In this document: positions 30,300 through 43,900 of the stretch, one piece after another
Numbering within the stretch: position 1 is the first letter of the stretch
How the letters are laid out: every line of letters begins with the position of its first letter
NCBI GenBank assembly: GCA_916610825.1
Contig: OU744446.1
Location: 17,604,538 to 17,668,537, forward strand
DNA from: Haliclystus octoradiatus
Taxonomy: Eukaryota > Cnidaria > Staurozoa > Stauromedusae > Haliclystidae
DNA length: 64,000 nt
Reading direction: 5' to 3'
Notes under the pieces: model-generated
Databases searched by the model: none
What the model saw: the letters and a program-made list of their open reading frames with translations, nothing else
What the model was told of the DNA's origin: nothing
Made by a program: the position numbers and the translations under genes

Positions 30300-33200
30300 T
30301 GGCATATATTATTACAATAGCTAAACAACAAATAATAAAACAAAATTTAAAAATTAAGAATTCGTGGATTAGTGATTACCAATCGCATTCAAAATAAAAC
30401 AGGTACTGTTTCTTTTAATAACATATACAGCAATTAAATATGACATTCACAAGCATACTCCATTAAACAGTATAGCATATGACATTCGCTATTATCCACA
30501 ACTGAAGTTTTTTTATTTTGAAAATGGTTTTACAATCAGAAACGGAACATGCAAAAGAGCCGTGGCTAAGTTATAAATTCATTACGAGATAGTTGGAAAA
30601 TATAGCAAAGCCCAAAAGAACAGCTGCTGATGTTCAAAGAAATATTATCATTATAAATACAACAAGGGTAGTGTTTCTATCAACGCTTCCAAAGACGGGG
30701 GTAAGATTGCATCGGGTTGTAAGATCATAGCGATTAAGACGTACATCACTTGAGGTTCAATGTTCAGTACATCATCGGTATATCTGTTTTGATATAATAT
30801 GCGATTTACAGAAAAATATGTGGACAATACTAACACATTTCATCCACTTTAAGATGTCAACTTCATTTAAAATAGTTTCCATGTTCACTGCAGGATTGTT
30901 TTCGATAGTATATGAATTGGTTAGATATACTTTATGGCAAAATAAAATAAATTAGCAGACAATGATACGAAATGAAACCAATTAGGATAATTACTGTTAT
31001 AAATGGAAGAAATTGATCTTTCTAGTATGAGTTGATTATTATTAAATACTAAGTATTACACTGCACACACCCCTCCCTTAGCTACAGATTAATTTGCTAA
31101 GTAACCATATACGGAAGACTATTTTGACTCTTTCTGAACTTTCAAGATGGAAGCTATTTTAAAATATCAAATGAACAGTATAGCATCATTGTTTTTCAAG
31201 TATTGGCCAAACAATGTAGCTTTATTTGACAAACACGAGCATATAGACTAGATCTATGTAATGAAAATAGGTTGGGACAGGCATATGATTTATATCAGTA
31301 TTATATGCCTAGATTACGCTTCATATATAGAAGTTGTTCCACAATTTGATGGTACATTTGGCTTCAATGATTTTATCAATCCATACTGTTCCATTACAGC
31401 CCTATAGTTGAGTCTTACAAGACCCTTTTGTTGTGTGCTATGTAAATCTTATAATTTCAAACCCTGAGTCAGGACAGACAAATGAAGAGATAGATCAAGT
31501 GTCGTAGCCATTGAAATTAACATGACGATTATCGCACAATTTAGCGTCCAGAGAAGAGTTGCCGTGGATCTTTTCCTACTAAAATACCTTCTTATGCGTA
31601 CGATTATTCATATTTATTAGGAAATTAGGCAAATTATTCAGTGGGTATTTTGAATATAGTTTTTTCACTCCGAACGTCACGCATGCACTTGAATGAAGGA
31701 ATGTTACTACAATTAAACGAAATAGATGGATTTCATATATATGATTTGGTGCATGATGAGCATCTGGGATACGCATTTGAATGCTAATTTACACACCCAC
31801 GGCAGTAGTAAGGGTTTTATGGCCGTTCGCGTAATGACCAGGTAATTCCAAGACCTGTTTATCGAACAAATGCGTGTGGTGCTTGGTTGGTTTCAAATTG
31901 GTCTGCCACAAACCGATACCAATTCAAATTGCTTAAATTGAATATCAATTTGCGATGACGCCGCTGATTAATTATACAGACGGGTTCATCCGTTTGCACG
32001 TGCGACTAGCAGGTAGCATCGTTGTATAGCTGCAACTCAGTGCATAACTATATAATTACATAATATAACAAAAGGAGTCAAATACTTCACATTCAGAATT
32101 GTTGCTATTAGATAATAATTACATAACATGTATATGATTCTACTGCGTTAATCGTTGCAAAGTCATAATATTTTGATAACCATACGTTAGTAGTAATACA
32201 AGTCTAATGTATCATCAGCCTATATTTAGTTTCACTTTAGTCAACAGTTTATACTCTTCAAACTAACCTGATAAAATAGTTTGTAATTGAAAATATCATC
32301 GTTGTTTATAAGCATCAATTAAATATCACCCTCGTCGTACAGAGATGCCTTGATAATATTCATAATCAATATTAAACCACATATAACCTACTAGAGAGCT
32401 TATGATAACAATAACCAAGATAAAAAGCACAAGAGGCTCAGTTTTCCGAAGTATACAAGAACTGGATAGAAAACAGATATCGTATCTCTTTCACCAGTTA
32501 CGACCAGATATCGAATAATCGAGCTGTATATACAGATCGACATACAGTGGCGGGAGAAAATGAGGAGAACATTGATCATAACAAATTGTCTACAAGGAAT
32601 GTACAAATTATTCACACTCTTCCAAGGACATGTCCGTTGATTGATGGGTCGGATTTAAAATCCCCTTAAAAAAATGGAGGGCTTATATGACCCTTAAAAA
32701 AACATCGTAATCGGATAGGTTATAGATATAACATACTTGTGAAAATCATTGAAAAATCGATCGGTCGTTCTAGATATTACTGTAGCTGTAGAACACAAAA
32801 ATCACATCAAAATAATATACAGGTTATATTGGTCAATAGAGGGATAGGAAGCAAATCGAAAGAAAATCTATCATCAGAGTCAAATTACTTAAAAATAATG
32901 AAAAAGTAAATATAAAGTCAACACTATATCTTAAAGCAGAAACATTTTGTCTACGAGTTAATTCGCAGTCATATTGACGCATTGGCAAAAACGAGATTTG
33001 AGAATCAATATGCAAACATCCATAACAGTTTTATACGGAATATTTTCATTAAATATAGACACATTCTTTCATGATTTATAATGATTATTTAGAAATCATG
33101 TATTACAGTTTATTTTTCCTATAACATTCTGTAGATACAAAATTAGGAAACTGACTAATTTTAACAATAAACAGTCCGCCTTAAATGAAGTCTTGTCAAA

Positions 33201-35690
33201 GGAGAGCAGGTGATGCTAGATTTAACAAGAAAATGTTTCAATCTTTTAGTATAGAAAAACAAAACAAAGAAATAATCACCTGTCAAAGATTTACAGTTGT
33301 TCACCAGAAATAAAATTAACAATAAAAACCATTGTAACGAAGTAAGAAAAAATGGATACGAAAATAATCTTACCAAGTATCTTGAAATTTGCAAAACACT
33401 AAACGCAAGTAAAAAAGTAAAACATTTAATATGTTTAATATAATTAGAAGATTGTCTAGTTATCATTGACGCGATCACATCGGCTTTGCGACGAGAGAAA
33501 CAATACTGAGAAAATGACTCATATCAATGTTAAGCATGCATATATAGCACAGTTGAAATATCGTTACAAATGTACATGTAAAATCATGTCGAGTGCTCAC
33601 GCGCTCAACATGCGAACCCGCATGCGAAGAATAAAATAGAAACATATAGAGAGTAAACTTACAATCTGTTCAGATTTTCTCATTTCTTGTCAAAGTAAAA
33701 TATAAATTCTCCAATAATTATTCAAAACCATTTATTTTGAAGAATTAGTTTGACACTAATTTGCCTGGTGATCATCATATATTACGGACAGATAGTATTG
33801 CGTGTAGCAGTTATGCAGGATAATTGTTAATCGACCGCTATATGGATGATATGTTTGATAGTATAGCAGATACAAAACAGCTTCTTTATTGGTTGATTAT
33901 CCATGTAGCTACCATGACAACAAACGAGCACTCCACATATGCGCCGTTATAATGTATTTCATTTAATTATTATGACGTCATTCATATCAAGCGTTAATCA
34001 TGTGTAAATTATCTCGATAAATAATGTGTAAGTATTGCAAGTTGCGAGAGATAAATAACGACTTCAAAGTTTTTCTCACGGAAAATTTTCATATATGAGC
34101 GACCCTCGCATATATCTGTGTGAGCAACGGGTCATCGATTTGGGGACAAAGGCATATCGTTATATAAGAGAACAAAAGCAAGATGAGATTTAATCTATCA
34201 AAAGTTCACATTATAAGATGCCACATATTGCGTTATCACAATAAAATATAATAATAAAACAAAGATATAAAATAGCCAGAAAAATTCGATTGAAGTTAGA
34301 ACCAGAACAATCGATTACGGCGGGATATTCAAAAGGAAAGTATATGTATGTTATCAAGTCATGGCGAGTAGAATTTGCGCAGTCTGATTGCAAATGGGAA
34401 AAGGCTGATAACACAAAAAGCTAGCTCAATCCAGGGACATTGACGATTTAGTATAATTAAACTATATACATCACAATATGCCACTATATTGTTTGCTTTA
34501 CGTGCCTTTTATAGCTCACTGCATCGAGAACTCTTTTGAGACACAAAAATTATTTTTATAAGTGATGGATTGTTTCCTCATTAATGCTTTAATTGATCAT
34601 GACCTGATATCAAGGCTAAGTCAGTCGAATGTTCTATTATAGTACATATACCATGGCCATATATAAATTCTAGTTTACTGAATTATATCAAACTATAATC
34701 AACTGCAAAGATGCTCTCCTATTATTTGCCCTATTACTGCTATTTTTGATCTCAAATGTTAAATTTTGTAAGTCACTCATAAGAATTGTGTATAAACATT
34801 CCCTCTCTATACCAAATCAACACATTAGACACTCTGGCACATCGGTCTTAGCTAGCTGACTTGGTTAATGAGACTACGGTGCGCCTAAATATGATCTAGA
34901 AAATCTTATTGGTCCAATATTACAACAACTGTATATGTCATATATATGATCTGTTACTTAAACACCATCGGCTTTGTTATTTGGCATAGAGTATTAGATA
35001 GAGTAGACATAGTCCAATATAACCGCTGATCAGGTCAAATTCCTATATTAATAAATGTATAATACCTATCATGCATCGATCTTCAAGTTTTATATAACTA
35101 TTTATAATTCTTTATCTCTAGATATACTTGTTCCGCAAAAACTGTGAATAATTTTTAAAATTAAAATCCGTCTGAAGAGTGAAGACTTGAACACAATAAA
35201 ATAAATTATATTTAACTAATTGAAATATAATATTTACTACTGTATAGCCTATATTAGATATTATCTATGCCACATTTTTGGACGTCCACTGGTCCATATT
35301 GCAGCTGAGAAAAATGCTCGATAGGTAGGAAATTTCAGATTCTAGAACATTTTAGGTCCCCTTTTTTGACTTTCAAATGGAACTTCTTGGGTAGCATTAA
35401 CAGGATTGTTGGAACTTTAGGGTACTTCATTTGTTTCAAAGTGGTACTCGGACCCCCCGCCAATTAAGAGCTGGTGTTACCCCCCCCCCCACCAACCACG
35501 AATTATGCATGCTGTCCCTTTTATTCTCTATTCTTTATTGTTTTCTGTCGATTACATAACGAAATTTTGTACTTATTATTTCCTACGCAGTATATCACTG
35601 GAGTAGCCTAGTCTGATTTATCCGACAGTGTATCATTCCCAATGCTCTCCGACATTGCACCTCAGATCACGAGGTTGATCACGATATAAG
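30300..35690. other. No gene recognised (upstream of RGS)
   Basis: More than 5 kb of AT-rich sequence with no supported exon, RNA or repeat. Open frames such as 33478-33161 (minus) are hydrophobic translations of AT-rich DNA without family signatures. The promoter and any non-coding first exon of the RGS gene should lie here but cannot be pinned down. Confidence 0.35.
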
Positions 35691-35701
35691 CAAGTAGAAC
35701 A

Positions 35702-36026
35702 TATCCGGGGGGATAACTCCTGCTCTTCAGGGTCGGGGGGGGGGGTGCCACTGTGGAAAAAGGTGACGTACCCAAAAAAATTCAAAAATTAAAAAGTGCT
35801 ACCCAAAAAGCTCCAGCAGGGTGATTAATTTTAAGTAAATACTTAAAAATTATGAAAATTTGTCTTCTTGAAAATCCTTGAAAAAGTCAACTTGAAAATA
35901 GGATACCCAAAAGCTCCAAAATTTGAAATCTCATACCTAAATGATTTAGCTGGAATATGGACCCAAAAAAAGTGGCACGTCCCCATATAGCCCTCATATG
36001 GGGGTTATCCTCCCCCGGGGAAATAT
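35702..36026. mobile_element. MITE-like element with G-rich inverted ends
   Basis: Left end ccggggggataactcc (35705-35720) and right end ggggttatcctcccccgggg (36001-36020) are inverted relative to each other. Internal sequence is full of tacccaaaa words and includes gtggcacgtccccatatagc. A G12 run lies near 35735. Related G-rich fragments occur at 35420-35510, 36310-36370 and 28905-29060, so the family has several decayed members locally. Confidence 0.55.
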
Positions 36027-36309
36027 ATAGTCTAAAATGGATCTGGATCTGCACGGTATTAGTATAGGCTTGCTTGCACATAAATGTGTTCATTATTTCA
36101 GCATATTGATCCAAATTCAATCATTATTCTGAACACAGAAGTTTCAACTCTATGCTACGTCATAGTTAATCGAGACAACCCTTATTAACTATACCTACAT
36201 TAAATGTCTACGAATTGTAACTAACTAAACAAAGCAGCTATAGACTATCAAAAAATGACAATATAAACCAAAAATATGTTTATCTACATTTGTATAACTG
36301 ATTCGGGAA

Positions 36310-36640
36310 CCCAGGGTGGGGGGTAACTTCCATACTTTTGGTATACGGGGACGTTCAAGTATTAAAGGGTACCTTCTTGGAAATCCAGAAAAGTTTTTAG
36401 AGTATGCTTACAGTCATGATAATTTATAGAGGTATCCTTTTGATGCATCTACAGTTTTTTCATTTTGTATATGAAAACTTTGTTTTTTCATTTGTTTTGG
36501 TTGAATCTGGCATTCATAAAAATATATTTGGGGTATCTTTTTCATTACGTGGACAATGTTTATGGCCATTCTGCCAAAGTGTCATTTGAACAACCCTATC
36601 GCAGCGACCCCCGAACGCGAATGTTTGGGAATTTCGAAAT
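36310..36640. repeat. Decayed relative of the G-rich MITE family
   Basis: Contains agggtggggggtaacttcca, ggtatacggggacgttc, a run of short pyrimidine-rich words and gcagcgacccccgaacg; similar in order to the ends of the element at 35702-36026, but with no clear pair of termini. Confidence 0.35.
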
Positions 36641-36649
36641 ACTGTAGTG

Positions 36650-37974
36650 AAGTACTTCATATTCTTGTTCTTTGTTACTCAAAAATAAAATAACATGTTA
36701 CAAACCTCTAGCATGAGAAACTGAAGTGTCGAGTTTGATGGACCTATAATAATGTTCTAAATTCTAATTAGTCATTTCAGCAATCAATCTGGAGATGGAA
36801 TAGGAAAGGAAAGCATTGATTTCCTTGGCAAAATATGAAAACATGTTTATAAACAGTCGTCACTGTTGAACAGTAACCTGCAAAACTTACCGAAAACGAT
36901 GTGTTTCATATCATTCCAACATCAGCTGTACGATTGATTGATAAGAACACAAACTAGACGACGTTAGAGAGAAACACCATATCATTTGAAATTAACCATT
37001 AAATCAGCTGCTTCTAAAACCAACATATGCTCGAAAGATAGAACATGGATTTGAATTTCAAATACACTTTAAATATACAGACTTTCCCAATTTATAGTTT
37101 TTGTCGAAGAAGGGACTTGTCTGCCAATTGATTAACACGCAAGTGTAAAAATAACAAAATAGATGTGTACTACGTGGGTATTTAAAACATAAAATAAGCT
37201 TCTATTCAGCGCAGATATTGTCATTCGCGAGTCCTTGGTAATCAAATATTATTATTTCAAGACTTGTTTTGTTTTTGACCGTGTGTGGCTCAAAACTGCA
37301 GAGGCTAAACAATAAAATCAATAAAGCGGGAAATTTGCATTGTTCATTTGATAGTGCCCAAAGTCTCAAAATATGCAGGGGTTTATCCCCAGACTGACAC
37401 TTGTATATATTTATATTTTCAACTTTTATTGACCTTTATTGTCAGCAAGGTGGCAGGTAATTTAAATATCGACATCATTTTTCATATATAATTCAAACAT
37501 GTTTCAAGTGTTCAAGTAAATGTTTATAAGTCCTTATGTTTTATCATCATACAGATACTTTGCAAAGTCTGCAAACAAGGAAATACGTCGTCGTCATATT
37601 AGACGATATTGATATTGGAGAACAAACAAACTGCATCTATATTATTTTGGTTTGTAAGGTCCTGTCATGCTCAAAAATTCTTCCTACAATTGAAAAAATT
37701 GATATATTTTTGTATAATAGAAATAAATAACTGTTTGCAAGGAATCAAAATACGATCATTCAAGAATCGAAATAAGATGATCGCTTATATCGAATTATGT
37801 TGATTACTTTGTCGTCAAATAAAAAGACCCGGGGAGAGTTAATCAGCAGTTTTCAATGAGAGGCTTTCCTAAAATGTTCTCAAAACTATTAAAATTTTCT
37901 GTCAGACTTTGAAGCAGGTTTTAGTTGTAAAATTTTGTTGGGTCAATCATTTTTCCAGAATAGTTTGATTAGAA
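36650..37974. other. PSMB2 upstream region
   Basis: AT-rich DNA before the PSMB2 start codon. No coding signal; the promoter of this housekeeping gene should be in the last few hundred bases, but no CpG-rich core or clear TATA is distinguishable. Confidence 0.3.
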
Positions 37975-40900
37975 ATGGAATTCCTCGTAGGAATAGAAGG
38001 AGATGGATTTGTCTTGGTTGCTGCTGATAGAAATGGAGGAAGTAGTATCGTCAGAATGAAAGACGGTAAGCAAAAGCAATGAATTGCCCAGCCATGAACC
38101 TGAAACCATGATGGCTGTATGACAATGGCATGATCTTTCTTTCTAGCCTATACTTTCACTTCTCTGGCTATGTCTATAGGTCTATCATTTATTTATCAAA
38201 CTTGAACAGATTACAAGTACGCTCTTTTTATAAAAAACAAACACTTCATGATAAAATTAACTCTCATCTCAGAATCAGATTATTGAACATTATGAACAAA
38301 CTAAGAACATTCTGAATGTTAGATGCTCATTTGTTGAAGATGAAGATACTCTTTTATCAAGTACCAGTAATTAGAGGCTGCCTCCAGCCTAGTCTGCATT
38401 CTGTAAAGACAGTGTAAAATAGTTAGAGAAAAAGCATAGGGGCAATTCCATGTAAGGTGATACCCAGTCTGCAAATAATGACAATCTCGACAAGATCTCG
38501 GCGGCAGCAAGGCCGAAAAAAGTTAGGGACGGGGGCAGCAACTGATTAAATTTGATTTCAGGGGCAGCAAAATCCATCGTTTCGGCAAAAATTGTGAAGA
38601 AAATGACAAAAAAATAATTTGTAGGGGAGAGCGGGGTGAAATGGAACGGGGGTGAATCGGAATACACAACTTCTAAAGACTCAAAAATTACAAAATTGCA
38701 GCAGAACATTGTTCTTATATAGTCTAAACATTGTGTAAAGTTTCATTTCGATACATAAAGTAAATAAAATATTATAAGCCTTTGAAAATTTGTACGCGCG
38801 ATACAAGTCATTCGCTTTTCTCATCGCGTTTGATTTTATTTTCATTTCTTCACGCATCAGGTGTTATTGCATACCATTGTGTAGAGAATTTCCGTGTTAT
38901 GACGTGGGCAGTTGTTATTTTTGTCTTTTCCAACAAACTTTCTAGTAAATAGTATTTATGTTGCAAGATTCACGATGGGGTTGAATGGAACATGGCGGGA
39001 AACATTTCAATCACAGTCTGGCTTCACACTGCTTTGCTTTGTTGTTGCTCCGCCTTTGATTTCACACCAAGAAGAAATCATTCAAATTAATCCATTAAAT
39101 TGGTTCAATTGCCTCTTTTCATTAGTAAATAGACTTGTATTATTTCTATGAACCATTGATCTTTTTGTTGTTTTACTTTCAACGTAAAATTAATGAGTTT
39201 GTATTGTCTTGTTTTGATTTATTATTTCCTTCGTGAATCAGTGTGAATTATAATGTAGACAAAACATTTGCATGAGCGGTTTCTTTGAATTTGACACCTT
39301 CGGAAGGAATGCGGCTTTTTCGAAGGACTGCATGAAATTAAATGTTGTTTTATTCATATTATATTGGTTAAATCTAATTAAAACCCATTTGAATGATTAA
39401 CCTTACTCATATTCTCTCAATTATAACTGAAATTTGAAAAATTATACTAGTACGGGAAAATGTTATCGTGTTTTACGGAGACGCATTTTTTCGTATGGAA
39501 AATAATAATCTTATAAATTTATATTTGGAAGTAAGTTTCTTTATCTATCTAATTTATTATTGTTGATATCAATTTTTAAAGGCTCAATAGCTATGATACT
39601 CAATTTATTTGAACAAATTAGATGAAATAAATGGTAAATTTGTGATCATTCCGTTTCACCCCACATTTTCGCAAAGTCGCGGTTTTGAAAAAAATTCATT
39701 CTTCCTTTAAACATTGTTTCAACTTTGATTTGACAATATTCAGGTATTTTGCATTATAAACTACAGACAATTTCCTACAAATCGATACCAAAATTGTGAG
39801 TTTTGCGTGAGCCGTTTTGGAGCAATAATTTTTTTAAGAAAATTTGTTCCAATTCACCCCGCTCTCCCCTAATGCTTAATACCTATACCTATTTCAGAAA
39901 TATTGAAACTGACCAATAATCTCAAAAAATGTTGGATTTCAACTGATAAAATGATATTAAACAGTGAGAAAAGTTATTGTTTTGGCCATTCTGTATGCAA
40001 ATAGTTATGTGTCATAATACTCTTATGTTTTCTCTAAATCTTCTATATAAATAGTGTAACCAACATTAACAAATGCTTTTCATTGCAATTTTCAATCTAT
40101 TAAAAATCTATGTTCGTTCTAGTGTCTACGATGATTTTATTATAGGAGAATTCACATGTGATCAGAATTTTCAGCTTTTAAATACCAAAATAAACAGTTT
40201 ATTTATTGTATAAAGAAAAAAAAACTGTGAACTGTGTTAAGTACTCTGATACGAGTTGGTTGCTATCATGCTATGAGACACTCAAAAGGCTACAATCACT
40301 TACCTGGTGGCGTGAATTTTTAAGCCTCTTTTATGTCTCATTACGCACCCAGTTTGTTCGTATCAGAGTACATAAAACCAAGATATTATAATAGAACCTA
40401 GATAGTTTAACTCATATTTTAAAATTTAAACAGGCCATAATATTATCTTACATTTGGGAAAATCAACCAAATAAAATGTATTTAACATCCTCAAGTATTG
40501 AATAATTCAAATTTAAAAACAACATCTTTGTTTGACATCAGTAACATCCTCAAAAGTCTATATTTGTTGACACAATATCGATCATTTCCAAACATTTTTA
40601 TCCCTTCTGCCACAGCAGAATCACTGAGGATTCCTTGAAATTTTTGAGAGCCTCAAGAGCTATTTTAAGATCATCTTGTTTTGATTCAAAAAAATTTTCG
40701 GGGGTCAGATTATCAAACAAACAAACTTGGTTCTTGTGAAAAGTAAAACAATTATTTGCGCGGTTCAGATCAAATCATGAAACCCGGTTCTGTTTGATTT
40801 TTTGATTGTCTGACCCCGGTAAATTTTCGCATCAAAACGAGATGATCTTAAAATAGCTTTTGAGGCAAATTCTCAATGATTCTGCCGTGGCAGAAGGGAT

Positions 40901-43900
40901 TGAAATGTTTGGAAATGATCGCTATTAGGTCAACAAAGATTTTGAGGATGTTATTGATGTCGACCAAAGATGTTGTTTAAATTTGAGTTATTCAATACTT
41001 GAGGATGGTAGCCTAAATACATTTTATTTGGTTGATTTTCACAAAGGTGAGATAATATTATGGCCTGTTTAAAACTCTTTTAAACACAAATCTGATTTAG
41101 ACTATCTTTATTCTATTATAATATCTGGATAAAACTGAGGACCGTTTTCTATTGGTTAAACTTAAAGTTATAGTTTAATTGGTACCACGGAGAGAGGGGG
41201 GTTCTTCCATAATTTTTGAAAGGCAGTGTGCCAGTTTTAGAAATCAGGAAAGACAGTAACCTTTCACTGCAGGCGAGAATTAATCAAAACAATGGAAAGG
41301 TTCAACATTTTTAAAATCTTTTAAGTTGATGCCGTAAAATTATCCCCTCATAGCCGATATATGGATGTGTCCCATCGGGTTAATATTTAATAAAGCACCC
41401 AGCCAGACCAGCCTTGGTTAATAACTATCATACAGAAAAATTCTGTATGAGTCACATGCTAAGACTAAACTGTTCAGTGCTTTCCATTAATGTCCTACAA
41501 CTGAATATTTTCTATTTATTTTGTTCTATTTAGATGTTGATAAAATGGTCACCATAAGTAGTAAACTCCTAATGCTTGTGAGTGGACAACCTGGTGATAC
41601 AACATACTTTGCTGAATATATAGAGAAAAACATTCAATTGTACAAGATGCGAAACGGTAAGTAGATTACAAGCAACTGGAACATAGTTACTAACACTAAT
41701 GGAAGTTTGGAACAATATACACCATTTTGAAATATATAAAAGGCCATGCTCTAAATTTTTCAAAACAATATGTTAGATCATAGGGAACTTGGTGATGGGA
41801 AAATGTGTGGTGGAAAAATGCATAATGGGAAAAAATCAAGTTCTATCTTTGTTGTAACATGTTGCTGTGTCAGCACTTAAATTAAATTTCACTGATGTTA
41901 GCATGGCACGATTTGAACGATAGAAAATTCCCTGTAAGAGTAGGCCTACATTTTGCAATAGGATAACTTGAAAAATAATTTGTGAACCTCCTAGTTTTTC
42001 ATCATCATCTTGGATACTTTTATATAAGTAGGGGAGACCGGGTACATATTGGACGCTTTTTTGTTTCTTACTTGTAATTATGTTATTTTTCGCTCAAAAC
42101 AAATAAATCGTATATCATTTAATAGCTATTTTGCCATGTTTGAAAGGGTAAATTGTTAGAAAATGAAATATATTTGAGTGCCGAGTATTTAATCATTCTT
42201 TTACCCCTGGTTGAGCGGGGTGAGGTGACTCTGGAAAGTGAATTTAAACTCTCAGCAATGCACAAAACAGATATTTAGTGACATCAATCGAAAGCTTTAT
42301 CATTCATCTACTCAGAGAAATCAATGAAATTATTCATAAATTACAAACATGCTAATTTTTATAATTTCTTTAGCGCGTCGAAATAGTTATCGAAAGCCGT
42401 ATATTCAAGTGATAACTCAGCTGCCCCAAACGGAAACAAAACATGCTTGTAAATCAACAAGAGTAAACCAAACACTTCGACATATATAAATTGAGACATA
42501 TCTGTAATTAAATGCACTTCATACTTGATTTTTCATCCACAATTTGATATTCTATTTAACTAGACCATATTATTTCCATATATTCTAAGCCGATGGATCA
42601 CGCGTGCTCTGAAATGTTTACACAACATCACAGCTGGAGCGTGTCAAACTTGAATGGAGCGAGAAACGTGACAACCACTTAATTTCGGATTTACCATTGT
42701 TTCACAGCTTGATATTTTGCTTCTTCATCGCTTTGCTATGTTATGACGCTCTGACCGTAGTCACCCCGTTCATAAACATTGAAGAATATCATTTCGGTAG
42801 TTGAATTTTCAAAGCGCACATGCATCATCACTGGCTTCAAAATGGTACCAAATATCAACATGTTGGTTGCATGGATTTTCTTCGTCGAACTTTTTCTTCG
42901 AGAACAAATAATACACAAAAGCGGGACAAAGTTTCAAACCATAATAACTTTTTTATTACTTGATGAAATTATCTAAAATTTGGCAATAGGTATGTTTTAC
43001 CTTTGTATTCAACATACTAAGAGGTTTAATTTTAATTTAAACTAAAACCGCTCTGTCCGAAGTCACCCGAGTCCGAAGTGACCCCGGTCTCCCCTAACTA
43101 GAGATGAGCTGATCACAAAATTTACCGATTATTTTTACCGATTATTATTTACCGGTTATGTATAATAATCGGCCGGTTAATCGGTAAACAAAGGATATTT
43201 GAAAAGCAATATAAATCCTTTAAAAATTATGATTTTAGCCCTTTAATCTTGCAACTATTAAAGTATTTTATTGTAAATAAATATATTGTTTTATATTTCA
43301 TTATCATGAACATCATACATCATAATAAATAGAAAGATTACTACAAAATAGATCACTTGAAAGTGTAACATGAAAACTTCTTCATGTAAAAGCTGTATGA
43401 TATGAAAATCTATCATAAACGGAAAAAAAAACTAAATACTCATTTAACTTTTAATTTATGGGAGGTGTTGACAAAGGTGTCTCTCACAACTTTGCAAAGA
43501 ACAAACTTTTGAAAAGAATCAGACAATTTATTGTTAACATTTGATTGACGGAGGTATTTTACTTAGATTTTACTTTGGAGACATTCAAATGAGAAAAGTA
43601 TTCAAAATAATGAATAAAAACAACAATTAAAGAAGACAAAGGTTCACAATAAACTCTTCAAGCATGACTGAAAACAAATTACACCTTTGGAAAATTGTTT
43701 TTGAAAGGAAAAGTCAATTTTCTTCAGAATTTCGTCTAGCCTTCCAGAAACCTAGTTGCTGGGTTGCGGGGTTTTGTCCGGCCTTGATCAGAATCACTGT
43801 TTTTCAACTGTGGCTCAAACCGGCTTCCATTATCAATTTCGCTTTCTGTTTTGCATATCGATAGAAATTATAGTAGCCTATGTCAATTGTAGGCCTAGGC

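Noticed and set aside
33161-33478. A possible membrane protein frame on the minus strand
   Set aside because: Hydrophobic content is explained by AT-rich codons; no start context, family match or neighbouring exons.
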